Source: Gammaproteobacteria bacterium
GTDB taxonomy: Bacteria; Pseudomonadota; Gammaproteobacteria; DSM-19610
DNA: 64,000 bases
Direction: 5' to 3'
Assembly: GCA_011374975.1 (NCBI GenBank)
Contig: DRNU01000071.1
Span: 1-64,000, forward strand
Shown here: one piece after another, positions 52,323 through 62,535 of the stretch
How the letters are laid out: every line of letters begins with the position of its first letter
Numbering within the stretch: position 1 is the first letter of the stretch
The notes under the pieces: generated by a model
Database searches by the model: none
What the model saw: only the letters and a program-made list of their open reading frames with translations
Told to the model about the DNA's origin: nothing
Position numbers and translations under genes: made by a program

Positions 52323-53426
52323 TCATGACAAATTGATATTCTTGATGTTTTCGACCTGGTAGGGCGCTATATCAAGGGTGGGGGCACGCTTCAGCAGCTG
52401 ATCCGCCAGTAATCTGGCACTGGCCGGCCCCAGCACCACGCCGTTGCGGAAATGACCGGCATTGATATACAAATTGGCGATATCCGGGTGCGGCCCGATG
52501 ACCGGGGTACCGTCCGGGCTGCCCGGGCGCAGGCCCGCCCAGTGTTTTTCGATTTTCAGTGATGCCAGGGCGGGAATCAGTTGCAGGGCGGACCGGTGCA
52601 GCTCATCCCGCGCCTGGGCGGTGGTCTGCTTGTCAAAACCCACGTACTCCAGGGTACTGCCCACCAGCACGCGGCCGTCACGGCGCGGAATGACATACCG
52701 GCCTTTATGCAGGCTGATGCATGACACCAGGCCGGGCTCGCCCTGGAACAGCAGCATCTGGCCCCGCACCGGTTCGATGGGCAGGCTCAGCCCGGTGGAT
52801 TCCAGCAACGGGCCGGTCCAGGCGCCGCTGGCGACGATAAACGCATCCGCGGAAACGGCGCCGCCGGGCGTGCGCACCGACCGTACCCGTCCGCCCTCGA
52901 TATCCCAGCCCTGGGCCGGACAGTCGGGCCGAATCTCGACACCGCGCTGCTCAAGCATGGCGCGCAGCGATTTCACCAGCCGCGGGTTGCGAATCTGCGC
53001 GACTTCCGGCAACCAGGCCGCGGACCCGGGGTGCAACCCGAGCTCCGGCGCCAGTTCACGTATGCCGGCAGTATCGAGCTGCTCAAGCCGCGCACCGAAG
53101 CGCGTGGCCCATTGCTGCACCTGCGCCGGGTCATCGATATCGGTAATCAGCAGGCCGGAGCGGGTCCACTGCGGGTCGATGCCGGAACCGGCTGCGCATT
53201 GCCGGCACAGCTCAGGGTAATAATGCTGGCTCCAGCGCGCCAGTTCGCTGACCGCATCCGGGTAGCGCCAGGGATACAGTGGCGACAGGATGCCGCCGCC
53301 CGCCCAGGAGGATTCTCTTGCCGGCTGACCGCGTTCCAGCATACAGACCTGCATGCCGGCCGAAACCAGTTCGTGTGCGGTCAGCATGCCGATCAGGCCG
53401 GCGCCGACAATAACGACATCCGTCAT
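52323..53426 (-). CDS. thiO: Glycine oxidase ThiO
   Basis: A 367-residue FAD-dependent amine oxidase. FAD binding: DVVIVGAGLIGMLTAHELVSAG at the N-terminus. The family-wide C-terminal GLRPGSPDGTPVIGPHPDIANLYINAGHFRNG is present. It oxidises glycine to iminoacetate for thiazole synthesis in thiamine production. Other thi genes are not in the window. The ATG is 12 bp after the pilin gene stop. Confidence 0.9.
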   Translation of the reverse strand: MTDVVIVGAGLIGMLTAHELVSAGMQVCMLERGQPARESSWAGGGILSPLYPWRYPDAVSELARWSQHYYPELCRQCAAGSGIDPQWTRSGLLITDIDDPAQVQQWATRFGARLEQLDTAGIRELAPELGLHPGSAAWLPEVAQIRNPRLVKSLRAMLEQRGVEIRPDCPAQGWDIEGGRVRSVRTPGGAVSADAFIVASGAWTGPLLESTGLSLPIEPVRGQMLLFQGEPGLVSCISLHKGRYVIPRRDGRVLVGSTLEYVGFDKQTTAQARDELHRSALQLIPALASLKIEKHWAGLRPGSPDGTPVIGPHPDIANLYINAGHFRNGVVLGPASARLLADQLLKRAPTLDIAPYQVENIKNINLS

Positions 53427-53438
53427 GGCTGCGCACCA

Positions 53439-53846
53439 CTAGCGGTTCCAGCAATCCCGTGATGCGTATCCGGCGCTGTAGACAGGGCCATTCGCGCCCA
53501 TGGCAAAAGTCCCGCACGGGTCGGCGCGTTGTGTGCCCTGTGGTTGTGCCAGTACCTGGAAATCGAATGCATCGGCCTGTTCGATACGCAGCCGGTAATA
53601 CGCATCCGTCGATACCGTTGCAGACCGGCCCAGTGTTTCCAGGTCCTGCGCATAACTCGCATGCCGGACCCGCCAACGCTGCTGTGCAAGCTGCACAAGC
53701 GCCAGCTCTGCCATGGCGTCGCTGCGCCGCGACCTGGCAACCAGTCCATTGTAGGAAGGCACGGTAATGGTAGCGAGGATTGCAACGATAGTCAGCGTTA
53801 TGAGTAATTCAGGTAATGAGAAACCCGCGGTGTCGGGTCGTTCCAT
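53439..53846 (-). CDS. Type IV pilin-like protein (PilE class)
   Basis: A 135-residue pilin. The prepilin site TAGFSLPELLITLTIVAILATIT fits cleavage before Phe with a Glu at +5; the mature part has YNGLVARSRRSDAMAEL and two C-terminal Cys (DPCGTFAM and RDCWNR) forming the D-region loop. It is a minor or major pilin, close to PilE by pattern. The start is the ATG with AGGAG upstream. It reads divergently from the fimT-pilW-pilX-pilV genes. Confidence 0.85.
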   Translation of the reverse strand: MERPDTAGFSLPELLITLTIVAILATITVPSYNGLVARSRRSDAMAELALVQLAQQRWRVRHASYAQDLETLGRSATVSTDAYYRLRIEQADAFDFQVLAQPQGTQRADPCGTFAMGANGPVYSAGYASRDCWNR

Positions 53847-53961
53847 GACGCAACTCCTTTTGCTGTTCAGACTGTCTGTCAAAGGCGCTGATCCTTGCAC
53901 CTTTTGCGGACTTGACTATACTCGGCACGACAACAGGGAACAAGTTGCACGGGGCCTGATC

Positions 53962-54501
53962 ATGGACGAGACAGGACATTCCGGTTTTACACTTCTGGAA
54001 TTGCTGATCACACTGGCACTGGCGGCACTGCTCGCCGGTCTGGCCGTGCCGGCAATGGGCCGGCTCCTGGACAACGCGCGCTTGCGTGCTGCGACGGAAA
54101 CGCTGGCCCGGGAACTCCGGCTGGCACGCAACCATGCGTTGACCTATCAGCAAAACACCTATTTCACCGCAACCGCAACAGCCAACCGCTGGTGTTTCGG
54201 CTGGCGTGATGCCAGTCCCTGCAACTGCAAGGCAACCAGCTCCAGGGCCGCGCAATGCCGCACACGCCAGGGCAACCCGCAACGGCTCAACCGCCAGCTG
54301 TCCGAGGATTTTCCGGCTGTCCGGCTGGAGCCGAACGGCGCCCGTGCATCCCGCAGCGTGCGCTTTTCCCCGCTGCGCGGAACCGCCGGCGCCACTTCGT
54401 TTTCCCTGCTCAGTAAACACGCCACGGTGCGTATCATCATCAGCCCGCTGGGACGCGTGCGGGTCTGCTCCGCCGCAGGACAGGGTTACCCGCCATGCTG
54501 A
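53962..54501 (+). CDS. fimT: Minor pilin FimT (GspH-like)
   Basis: A 179-residue protein with the prepilin signature HSGFTLLELLITLALAALLAGL (Glu at +5) and a GspH/FimT-like soluble domain (LARELRLARNHALTYQQN). The start is the Met of MDETGHSGF. Minor pilins of this group prime type IV pilus assembly. It overlaps the pilW start by 7 bp. Confidence 0.85.
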   Translation: MDETGHSGFTLLELLITLALAALLAGLAVPAMGRLLDNARLRAATETLARELRLARNHALTYQQNTYFTATATANRWCFGWRDASPCNCKATSSRAAQCRTRQGNPQRLNRQLSEDFPAVRLEPNGARASRSVRFSPLRGTAGATSFSLLSKHATVRIIISPLGRVRVCSAAGQGYPPC

Positions 54502-55223
54502 ACTCCTGTTACAGGCAGCGCGGAATTACCCTGGTGGAACTGATGATTGCCGGCGTCATTGCACTGATCGCGCTGTCCGCGGCACTCACCGTCTACAGTG
54601 CGACGGCCCGGCACAGCGTGCAGCAGTTGCAACGCTCTCACCAGCACCAGCAATTGTCCGCGCTGTTATACCTGATCAGCAACGATCTGCGCCGTGCCGG
54701 CTACCATGCCTTCAATCCGGCCGCTAACGCGCCCGGCCATAATCCTTTCCAGAGCGCGGACAATCGCCTGCGCATCCGGCAGCTTGATGATGAAGCACCG
54801 GCATCCTGCGTACTGCTGGCCTATGACCTGGACCGGGACGGACAGGTGGGTATCGGCCGTTGCGGTTCATCCGGCTGCGACACGGGAACCGATGACGACA
54901 ATGTCGAACAGTTCGGTTTCCGGTTACGCGATGCACGCCTTCAATCACGCTATGGCGGACAGCGCTTCGACTGCGCCAGCGGCAACTGGCAAACCCTCAA
55001 CGACCCGAATATCGAAATCACGGGGCTGCGCTTTCTGCTGCACGCGCAATGCACCAACCTTGCCGACAGCGAGCGCGACTGCGCGCCCGAGGCGCCGCAA
55101 CTGACACAGCGTGCCGTGGAAATCCATATCGAAGCACAGTTACTCGATAAACCGGATACCGCCATCAGCGCCAGTGCCTGGGTGCGGATCCGGAATGACC
55201 GGCTCACGGAGGAATCCCTGTGA
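54495..55223 (+). CDS. pilW: Minor pilin PilW
   Basis: A 242-residue protein with prepilin motif RGITLVELMIAGVIALIALS and a C-terminal domain with Cys pairs (RCGSSGCDTG, QCTNLADSERDC). Matches PilW by order and size. It overlaps pilX by 4 bp. Confidence 0.82.
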   Translation: MLNSCYRQRGITLVELMIAGVIALIALSAALTVYSATARHSVQQLQRSHQHQQLSALLYLISNDLRRAGYHAFNPAANAPGHNPFQSADNRLRIRQLDDEAPASCVLLAYDLDRDGQVGIGRCGSSGCDTGTDDDNVEQFGFRLRDARLQSRYGGQRFDCASGNWQTLNDPNIEITGLRFLLHAQCTNLADSERDCAPEAPQLTQRAVEIHIEAQLLDKPDTAISASAWVRIRNDRLTEESL

Positions 55224-56272
55224 CAACCGGCGCGTACCAGCAGGGTGCAGCGAGTCTGTTGATCACACTGGTGCTGGTGATGACGACCAGCCTGATCACA
55301 CTGGCGGTAGCACGCACACAACTCGATGAACAACGCATCGCCGGCAATGACAGCCGGCACACCCGCCTGTTCCTGCACGCCGAAGCCGGCGTGGCGCAGG
55401 GACTGGAGCAGCTCTCGCGTCGCTTTGACAGCATGGACTGGCGGCCCGGTACCGGCAGCAACGAATTTATCAACCACACCGGTATCGATTCCGGCCGGCC
55501 GGATATCATCAATGAACTGGTATTCAGCTACACGGCGGATGCCGACCGTTACATAAGGATACAGTCGGTTGCGCGCAGGGATGATGGTTCGGCGCTACAG
55601 GTCAGCATCAACCAGCAGGTGCGTCTGCTCTCGATACTCACCCCCGGGGCAGAAAAAATGCCGCCACTGGTACTGAATGGCTGCCTGGCATCGCTGCCGG
55701 CAGGTCTTGATATACGGCCGCTGAATGCAGATACCCGCCGGGCTGGTGACGCCGCGTGGCTTAACAGGGCGCTACCCTGCCCTGCGCTTGAAAGCGCGGA
55801 CCTGCACAATGGCGCACTCGCGGGAAAGAACATGCAGGACGACCTGTGGCAACGGATATTCTCGGTCAGCCGGGAGGAATTCCTGGCGCTGGCGGAAAGC
55901 GAGCAGGCCCTGCCTCCGCACCTGCGCCGTTACCGGGTTGTACAGGAAACCGCAACGGGCATGCGCTGGGATCGCAGCCTGGGCACAGCGGATCTGCCTG
56001 TTGCCCTGTATTTCCCGGCACTTGCGGGTTGCCCCGAGTTCGGGCCCGGGACACGCATCCATGGCGTTATCTTCATTGATGCCGGGTGCACCAGGCCTGT
56101 CGCCACTTACAACTTCACGGTATTTGGCACGCTGGTTGTCAACGGCAACCTGGATATCGGCAACACCGGTATTGCCCTCAACCACATCCAGGTCGCCGAC
56201 CCTCAACTAACCCGGCTGGACTTCCCGGTTTTGCGCGCCGTGCGGATACCCGGCAGCTGGAGGGATTTTTAA
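55220..56272 (+). CDS. pilX: Minor pilin PilX-like
   Basis: A 350-residue protein with a hydrophobic N-terminus (QGAASLLITLVLVMTTSLITLAV) lacking the classical Glu-5, as in PilX/GspK-type members. It is longer than typical PilX (about 200 residues), with a beta-rich C-terminal extension that ends VADPQLTRLDFPVL. Start GTG, overlapping pilW. pilY1 is not present nearby. Confidence 0.75.
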   Translation: MTTGAYQQGAASLLITLVLVMTTSLITLAVARTQLDEQRIAGNDSRHTRLFLHAEAGVAQGLEQLSRRFDSMDWRPGTGSNEFINHTGIDSGRPDIINELVFSYTADADRYIRIQSVARRDDGSALQVSINQQVRLLSILTPGAEKMPPLVLNGCLASLPAGLDIRPLNADTRRAGDAAWLNRALPCPALESADLHNGALAGKNMQDDLWQRIFSVSREEFLALAESEQALPPHLRRYRVVQETATGMRWDRSLGTADLPVALYFPALAGCPEFGPGTRIHGVIFIDAGCTRPVATYNFTVFGTLVVNGNLDIGNTGIALNHIQVADPQLTRLDFPVLRAVRIPGSWRDF

Positions 56273-56274
56273 CC

Positions 56275-56685
56275 ATGTCCATCAGGAACACGCGAGGCTT
56301 CAGCCTTATAGAAGCGCTGCTCACCGTACTGGTACTGAGCATCGGCCTGCTCGGGCTGGGACAGTTGCAGGCGCGGCTGTGGGTGGCGTCGGGCCAGTTG
56401 CATGCACAGAACACAGCCTACCAGCTGGGCAGCAACCGTCTTGAAATGGCCGCTGCCGCACTGCTCATCACCCCCGACCTCATTCCAGACCCACCCTTGC
56501 AGGTACCCGGCATCGGGACGCTGTACGACACCAGGCTATTGATCACGGCAGACGGGCAACTGAGCAAGGCGCAAATCCGGATTACCTGGTCCGTGCCGTC
56601 CGGTTCTGAATCTGTCACGCTGGCCACCGCCATGGAACGCATGGCACGCACCTCCGACACCCGCCTGCTGCTACCCGTGGACTAA
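56275..56685 (+). CDS. pilV: Minor pilin PilV
   Basis: A 136-residue protein with prepilin motif TRGFSLIEALLTVLVLSIGLLG (Glu at +5), then LQARLWVASGQLHAQNTAY. Matches PilV by position at the end of the minor-pilin cluster. The start is 3 bp after the pilX stop. Confidence 0.85.
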   Translation: MSIRNTRGFSLIEALLTVLVLSIGLLGLGQLQARLWVASGQLHAQNTAYQLGSNRLEMAAAALLITPDLIPDPPLQVPGIGTLYDTRLLITADGQLSKAQIRITWSVPSGSESVTLATAMERMARTSDTRLLLPVD

Positions 56686-56704
56686 AGCTGCTGCGTGACC
56701 GGTA

Positions 56705-57658
56705 TCAACGTACCGGTACACCGGTAACGCGCAGTTCTCTTGGCAGGACAAAGGTAATGGTTTCTTCGCGACCGGCCTGTTCCTGCACACTGACAGCACC
56801 CCAGGCCTGCAGCTGGTCGATAATCTGCTGCACCAGGATTTCCGGTGCAGAGGCACCTGCCGTCACACCAATACGTTGTTTTCCTTCCAGCCAGCTTTTC
56901 CGGATCTGGTCAGGCCCGTCAAGCAGGTATGACGCCACGCCCTGCTGTTCCGCCAGTTCACGCAGACGGTTGGAATTCGAGCTGTTGGGCGATCCGAGTA
57001 CAAGCACGACATCGGCCTTCCTGGCCAGCTGACGAACCGCATCCTGCCGGTTCTGGGTGGCGTAACAGATATCATCCTTGCGCGGCCCCTCAATGTGCGG
57101 AAAACACGTCTTCAGGGCATGAATCACCTTTTCCGCATCGTCCACGGACAACGTGGTCTGGGTGACATACCTGAGGTTTTCGGGGTTCATGACCACAAGC
57201 TGCCTGACATCGTCGACATCCTCGACCAGGTACATGCGGCCGCCCCCGGACTCGTCATACTGGCCCATGGTGCCTTCCACTTCCGGGTGCCCGGCATGTC
57301 CGATCAGCACACACTCCCGGCCCTGCTGGCTGAAGCGTGCCACTTCGATGTGTACCTTGGTCACCAGCGGGCAGGTGGCGTCAAACACTTTCAGGCCGCG
57401 TTGCGCGGCTTCCTCGCGCACTGCCTGCGAGACACCGTGCGCGCTGAAAATAACCGTGCCCCCGTCCGGCACTTCTTCCAGCTCGTCGACGAACACCGCG
57501 CCCCGGTCTCTCAGGTCAGTGACGACATAGCGATTGTGGACCACCTCATGGCGCACATAGATCGGGGCACCGAACATCTCCAGCGCCCTGTCGACGATTT
57601 CAATAGCACGATCGACACCGGCGCAAAAACCGCGCGGGTTCGCAAGAATGACTTCCAT
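56705..57658 (-). CDS. ispH: 4-hydroxy-3-methylbut-2-enyl diphosphate reductase
   Basis: A 317-residue IspH/LytB. The three cluster Cys are in [13 protein letters not shown] (N-terminal), [11 protein letters not shown] and [11 protein letters not shown]; the proton-relay Glu is in EVEGTMGQY. The family-end SAPEILVQ is seen. It makes IPP and DMAPP in the non-mevalonate pathway. It lies in the classic ileS-lspA-fkpB-ispH order on the minus strand. Confidence 0.95.
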   Translation of the reverse strand: MEVILANPRGFCAGVDRAIEIVDRALEMFGAPIYVRHEVVHNRYVVTDLRDRGAVFVDELEEVPDGGTVIFSAHGVSQAVREEAAQRGLKVFDATCPLVTKVHIEVARFSQQGRECVLIGHAGHPEVEGTMGQYDESGGGRMYLVEDVDDVRQLVVMNPENLRYVTQTTLSVDDAEKVIHALKTCFPHIEGPRKDDICYATQNRQDAVRQLARKADVVLVLGSPNSSNSNRLRELAEQQGVASYLLDGPDQIRKSWLEGKQRIGVTAGASAPEILVQQIIDQLQAWGAVSVQEQAGREETITFVLPRELRVTGVPVR

Positions 57659-57749
57659 AAATTAATCTGCCCGGCAAAGCTCTGGTTTACAGCGTGCCAT
57701 TATACCCCAGGGGAAATTCCCCGGGATGACACAGTGACCACGGCGGCAT

Positions 57750-58196
57750 TCAATCCTGCCCGGGTGGTGGATCCTCTACTGCCAGCACATGAACTTCAAA
57801 CTCGATTTCCCGGCCGGCAAGCGGATGATTAAAATCCACTTTAACGTAATCAGCATCGACCTCGAGAATTGCACCGGCCAGTTCCTCGCCATCCGCGCCG
57901 GTAAAGCCAATGATCCGGCCTTTTTCAAGCGACATATCGTCGGGAAAATGCGCCCGGGGAACGCGCTGCAATGCCGCCTCATCGCGCATTCCGAATGCCT
58001 GCCCCGGCATCAGTGTCAGGGTCTGCCGGTCACCCGACACCAGGCCGACCAGTGCCAGCTCCAGCCCCTTGTCCAGCGTGCCATCGCCCAGCACAAAACT
58101 GAGCGGCTCGTCATCAAAGCTGCTTTCCGCCGTCATGCCATCCGCCAGCCGCAGGGCAAAATGCAGCGTAACCCGGGAGCCAAACGTGATCTGCAT
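57750..58196 (-). CDS. fkpB: SlpA-type FKBP peptidyl-prolyl isomerase
   Basis: A 148-residue FKBP of the SlyD/SlpA type with the insert-in-flap pattern (DGTLDKGLELALVGL, then MPGQAFGMRDEAALQRVPR). The chosen start is MQITFG, one base after lspA; a longer frame starts inside lspA. Typical operon neighbour of lspA and ispH. Confidence 0.9.
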   Translation of the reverse strand: MQITFGSRVTLHFALRLADGMTAESSFDDEPLSFVLGDGTLDKGLELALVGLVSGDRQTLTLMPGQAFGMRDEAALQRVPRAHFPDDMSLEKGRIIGFTGADGEELAGAILEVDADYVKVDFNHPLAGREIEFEVHVLAVEDPPPGQD

Positions 58197-58197
58197 C

Positions 58198-58668
58198 TCA
58201 AGCCGCCTCGCGCCTGCCAAACAGGGCATCCCAGATCAGCAGCCCCGCACCCACTGTGATCGCGGAATCCGCAATATTGAAGGCCGGCCAGTAAAACGTT
58301 TTGTAATACACCTGGATGAAATCAACCACGTGCCCCAGCCACAAACGGTCGATCAGGTTACCCAGCGCACCGCCCAGCACCAGCGCCAGCGCCAGTGCCA
58401 GCAGCTTCTGTTCGGGTTTCAGCTTGCGCAGCCAGAGCACCAGGAAGATGGAAGCCAGCAGCGACACCGTGACAAAGAACCAGCGCTGCCAGCCGGCCGC
58501 GTCGCTCAGGAAGCTGAATGCAGCACCCCGGTTGTACAGCAGCGTCAAATTGAACGACGGGAACAGTGCCAATGGATCTGCGTAAACCAGCCGGGTATTT
58601 GCAAGGTACTTGGTCAGCTGATCAAGAATAACCACCAGCGTGGAAATGCCCAGCCACTTAAACATCAC
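58198..58668 (-). CDS. lspA: Lipoprotein signal peptidase
   Basis: A 156-residue polytopic membrane aspartic protease with four helices. The catalytic Asp residues are in GALGNLIDRLWLGHVVDF and FNIADSAITVG. It removes signal peptides from prolipoproteins. The gene lies 49 bp after ileS on the same strand. Confidence 0.95.
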   Translation of the reverse strand: MMFKWLGISTLVVILDQLTKYLANTRLVYADPLALFPSFNLTLLYNRGAAFSFLSDAAGWQRWFFVTVSLLASIFLVLWLRKLKPEQKLLALALALVLGGALGNLIDRLWLGHVVDFIQVYYKTFYWPAFNIADSAITVGAGLLIWDALFGRREAA

Positions 58669-58717
58669 TCATACATCCCGCCGTACCCGCAGGCCCATTG
58701 AAATTATCGGGTGTGGG

Positions 58718-61570
58718 CTAGGCATATTTGCGTTGCTCACCGCTGCCGTCTATGTTGTCGACACAACGGCCGCAAAGCTCCGGGTGCGCGTCGATGGAAC
58801 CAACGTCTTCCCGGTGGTGCCAGCAACGCACGCACTTGTTGTGTGTGGAAGGTGTCACGCAGATACCCATATGCTCGCCGTTGATATCGGCATCGACTGC
58901 ATTGTCGGGCTGTGCCTCGCGCGGGTGCAGGCGTGCATAAGAGGTAATCAGCACAAAGCGCAGCTCGTCTTCCAGGCGGGACAGCTTTTCCAGCCAGGCG
59001 GGATCACAGTAAAGATCGACCTCGGCATCCAGCGGGGAACCGATGTCACCTGCCACGCGGACTTTCTCGATCTCTTTTTTGACCGCGTCGCGCACCAGCA
59101 GCACATCCTGCCAGTAGTCCATGCCGAATTCACTGCCGGCTTTTTCATCGGGCAGGAACATCTCCGGCAATTCATACCAGGTTTCCAGAAACACCGACTC
59201 CTCGCGGTCACCCGGCAAGTGGCGCCAGATTTCCTCGGCGGTAAAGCTCAGGATCGGCGCCAGCCAGCGCACCAGTGCTTCTGCAATCAGGTACATCGCC
59301 GTCTGGGTAGAACGGCGCGCAACACTGTCGGCCTGGGTGGTGTACTGGCGGTCCTTGATCACGTCCAGGTAAAAGCCGCCGAGATCGTTGCTGCAGAAGT
59401 TGTGCACCTTCTGGTAGATATGATGAAACTCGTACGCCTCGTAGGCCGCGACCACTTCGGCCTGCAACTGTCGTGCACGTTCCACCACCCAGCGATCCAG
59501 CATGAGCATCTGTTCCGGTGCCAGCGCATGTTCCACCGGGTCGAAGCCCACCATGTTGGCCAGCAGGAAGCGCGAAGTGTTACGCATGCGCCGGTAGGCA
59601 TCCGCGGCGCGCTTCAGGATCTCGTCAGACACCGTCATTTCATTGCGGTAGTCGGTCGCTGCCACCCACAGGCGCAGGATGTCGGCGCCCAGGCTGTTGA
59701 CGACTTTCTGCGGCGCCACCACGTTGCCCTTTGACTTGGACATCTTCTGCCCCTGCGCATCGACCGTGAAGCCGTGCGTCAGCACCTGGCGGTACGGCGC
59801 CTTGCCGTGCATGGCGACCGAGGTCAGCAGCGAAGACTGGAACCAGCCGCGGTGCTGGTCGGAACCTTCCAGGTACAGGTCAGCCGGGAAACCCAGTTCG
59901 TCGCGCCGTTCCAGCACGCACTGGTGCGTGGTACCGGAATCGAACCAGACATCGAGCGTATCGCTGACTTTGTCATAGTGTTCGGCCTCATCGCCCAGCA
60001 ACTGCTCGGCATCCAGTTCGAACCAGGCATCGATGCCGTGGCGTTCGACGCGCAGTGCGATCTCCTCGATCAGGCGCGCGGTATCCGGGTGCAGTTCGCC
60101 GCTCTGGCGGTGCACGAACAGGGCGATGGGCGCCCCCCAGGTGCGCTGGCGCGAGATGCACCAGTCAGGGCGGCCCTCGACCATGCCCTCGATGCGCGCC
60201 CGGCCCCAGTCCGGCATCCACTGCACATCGGCAATGGCCGACAGTGCCGCGCTGCGCAGGCCCTTTTGTTCCATGCTGATAAACCATTGCGGCGTGGCGC
60301 GGAAAATGATCGGCGTCTTGTGCCGCCAGCAGTGCGGGTAACTGTGCCGCAGCGCCTCAATATGCACCAGCGCGCCTTTGGCTTTCAATACTTCGATCAC
60401 GTCATCATTGGCAGCGAACACGTGCTTGCCGGCAAACAGTTCGGTGCCTTCGACAAAGACACCGTTGGCGCCGACCGGGTTATCGATGGCAATGCCGTAG
60501 CGCTGCCCCACCACGTAGTCATCCTGACCATGGCCGGGTGCCGTGTGCACGGCACCGGTACCGGCCTCGGTGGTGACATGGTCGCCAAGGATGACAGGGA
60601 CTTCACGTTCATAAAACGGGTGCGCCAGTTTGAGGTGTTCCAGTTGTTCACCCTTGCAATAGGCGATGACCTGGTAGTGTTCGCAGTCATAACGCAGCAT
60701 GACATCTTTCAGCAGCGCCTCGGCAATCAGCAGCCGTTCGTTGCCATGACCAAGGTCGGCCTGTACCACGGCATATTCCAGTTCCGGGTTGACCGACACC
60801 GCGCGGTTGGCCGGCAGGGTCCAGGGCGTGGTGGTCCAGATCACCACCGACAGCGGACCCTCGCCCTTGTGTCCTTCTGCATGGTGGCAACGGGCCAGCA
60901 GCGCTTCCTCGTCCAGCACGCTGAAACGCACATCGATGGCCGGCGAGGTCTTGTCCTCGTATTCGACCTCGGCCTCGGCCAGCGCCGAACCGCAGTCGGT
61001 ACACCAGTGCACCGGCTTGTAGCCCTTGTTCAGGTGGCCGTTGGCGATAATACGCCCCAGTGCGCGGATGATGTCGGCCTCGAAGCTGTAGTCCATGGTG
61101 AGGTAGGGATGTTCCCAGTCACCCAGCACCCCGAGGCGGATAAAGTCCTTGCGCTGGCCGTCCACCTGTTTGCGCGCATAGTCGCGGCACCTGGAACGGA
61201 ACGTGGGCGCATCCACCTTGCGCCCCACCTTGCCGACTTTCTTTTCGACATTGAGCTCGATAGGCAGGCCGTGGCAGTCCCAGCCCGGGATATAGGGCGC
61301 ATCGAAACCGCCCAGTGTCTTGCTTTTGACAATAATGTCCTTGAGGACTTTATTGACCGCGTGACCGATATGAATATCGCCGTTGGCGTAGGGCGGCCCG
61401 TCGTGCAGCACGAAGCGCGGACGCTCCCTGCCCAGTTCGCGCAGCTTGGCGTAGAGATCGATTTCATCCCAGTATTTCAGAGTTTCCGGCTCGCGCTGGG
61501 CGAGGTTGGCTTTCATCGGAAACTTCGTGTTGGGAAGATTCAGGGTATCTTTATAGTTGCTCACTCGCAC
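58718..61570 (-). CDS. ileS: Isoleucyl-tRNA synthetase
   Basis: A 950-residue class I enzyme: HIGH motif as [15 protein letters not shown] as [10 protein letters not shown], editing domain, and a C-terminal zinc finger (CVRCWHH, then CGRCVDNI). Ligates isoleucine to tRNA-Ile. It overlaps nothing; ribF ends immediately upstream (adjacent bases). Confidence 0.97.
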   Translation of the reverse strand: MRVSNYKDTLNLPNTKFPMKANLAQREPETLKYWDEIDLYAKLRELGRERPRFVLHDGPPYANGDIHIGHAVNKVLKDIIVKSKTLGGFDAPYIPGWDCHGLPIELNVEKKVGKVGRKVDAPTFRSRCRDYARKQVDGQRKDFIRLGVLGDWEHPYLTMDYSFEADIIRALGRIIANGHLNKGYKPVHWCTDCGSALAEAEVEYEDKTSPAIDVRFSVLDEEALLARCHHAEGHKGEGPLSVVIWTTTPWTLPANRAVSVNPELEYAVVQADLGHGNERLLIAEALLKDVMLRYDCEHYQVIAYCKGEQLEHLKLAHPFYEREVPVILGDHVTTEAGTGAVHTAPGHGQDDYVVGQRYGIAIDNPVGANGVFVEGTELFAGKHVFAANDDVIEVLKAKGALVHIEALRHSYPHCWRHKTPIIFRATPQWFISMEQKGLRSAALSAIADVQWMPDWGRARIEGMVEGRPDWCISRQRTWGAPIALFVHRQSGELHPDTARLIEEIALRVERHGIDAWFELDAEQLLGDEAEHYDKVSDTLDVWFDSGTTHQCVLERRDELGFPADLYLEGSDQHRGWFQSSLLTSVAMHGKAPYRQVLTHGFTVDAQGQKMSKSKGNVVAPQKVVNSLGADILRLWVAATDYRNEMTVSDEILKRAADAYRRMRNTSRFLLANMVGFDPVEHALAPEQMLMLDRWVVERARQLQAEVVAAYEAYEFHHIYQKVHNFCSNDLGGFYLDVIKDRQYTTQADSVARRSTQTAMYLIAEALVRWLAPILSFTAEEIWRHLPGDREESVFLETWYELPEMFLPDEKAGSEFGMDYWQDVLLVRDAVKKEIEKVRVAGDIGSPLDAEVDLYCDPAWLEKLSRLEDELRFVLITSYARLHPREAQPDNAVDADINGEHMGICVTPSTHNKCVRCWHHREDVGSIDAHPELCGRCVDNIDGSGEQRKYA

Positions 61571-62497
61571 TCACTCGCTAAAAAAACGTCGCGCCTGCGC
61601 GGCGTCGGATTCGATCTGTCGTTTCAATGCCTCGAACGATTCAAATTTCATTTCATCACGCAGACGGTCGCAGAATTCAACTTCCAGGTAACGGCCGTAG
61701 ATATCCGCGGAGAAATCGAACAGGTGCACTTCCAGCACCCGGTAACTCCCATCCACTGTCGGCCGTGTACCGATATTGGCAACACCCTGCACCGGTTCCG
61801 GCCCCAGACCATGCACGCGTACCGCAAACACCCCGTTGACCGGTGTCATCACCCGGTGCAAATGGATATTGGCCGTCGGGAAACCAATCGTGCGCCCGCG
61901 CTGCTGCCCGGCCGCCACCCGCCCGCCGATGCTGTAAGGCCGGCCCAGCAGGCGCGTCGCGGTGGGCAGGTCGCCTTCCGCCAGCGCCTGGCGGATGCGG
62001 GTGCTGCTGACCCGGTCATCGTCTTCCAGGAATGTCCCGGTACTGACCACGTCGAACCCGTGCCGTTCGCCTTCCGCCTGCAAAAACGCGAAGTCACCCT
62101 TGCGTTCCCGGCCAAAACGGAAATCGTCACCGATCACCAGGTAACGCACGTCCAGGCCATCGACCAATATGCGCTGCACAAAGTCTCCGGCACTCAGTTC
62201 GGCCAGGTGCCGGTCAAAGCGCAGGCACAGCACCTGGTCCACTTCCTGGGTGCGCAACACCGTCAGCTTGTCGCGCAGCCGCTGCAAACGCGCCGGCGCC
62301 GTCTCCGGCGTAAAGTACTCCTGCGCCGTCGGCTCGAACGTCATCACCGTGGTGGTCAGCTGGTGCAGCTGCGCATAACTGTGCAACTGCCGCAGCACGG
62401 CCTGGTGACCACGGTGCAGGCCATCGAAATTGCCGATGGTCACTGCGCCACCGCGGTGACCGCGGTGCAGGTTATGGAGTCCTCGTATCAGCTTCAT
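61571..62497 (-). CDS. ribF: Bifunctional riboflavin kinase / FAD synthetase
   Basis: A 308-residue protein. The nucleotidyltransferase part has IGNFDGLHRGHQAVL near the N-terminus and SSTRIRQALAEGD in the middle. The kinase part has GFPTANIHL and PVNGVFAVRVHG, then FDFSADIYG. It makes FMN and FAD. Its stop abuts the ileS ATG. Confidence 0.95.
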   Translation of the reverse strand: MKLIRGLHNLHRGHRGGAVTIGNFDGLHRGHQAVLRQLHSYAQLHQLTTTVMTFEPTAQEYFTPETAPARLQRLRDKLTVLRTQEVDQVLCLRFDRHLAELSAGDFVQRILVDGLDVRYLVIGDDFRFGRERKGDFAFLQAEGERHGFDVVSTGTFLEDDDRVSSTRIRQALAEGDLPTATRLLGRPYSIGGRVAAGQQRGRTIGFPTANIHLHRVMTPVNGVFAVRVHGLGPEPVQGVANIGTRPTVDGSYRVLEVHLFDFSADIYGRYLEVEFCDRLRDEMKFESFEALKRQIESDAAQARRFFSE

Positions 62498-62535
62498 GGT
62501 AAAAACGTTGAATTATAATGAAGTTATCCGCTGTG

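Noticed and set aside
53847..53961. A riboswitch linked to thiO (TPP)
   Set aside because: No THI-element features are seen upstream; the gap is the divergent promoter of pilin genes.
59774..62518. A 914-codon open frame on the plus strand across ileS and ribF
   Set aside because: It lies entirely antisense to two well-conserved genes and is Arg/His/Gln-rich, the usual shadow frame of high-GC coding DNA.
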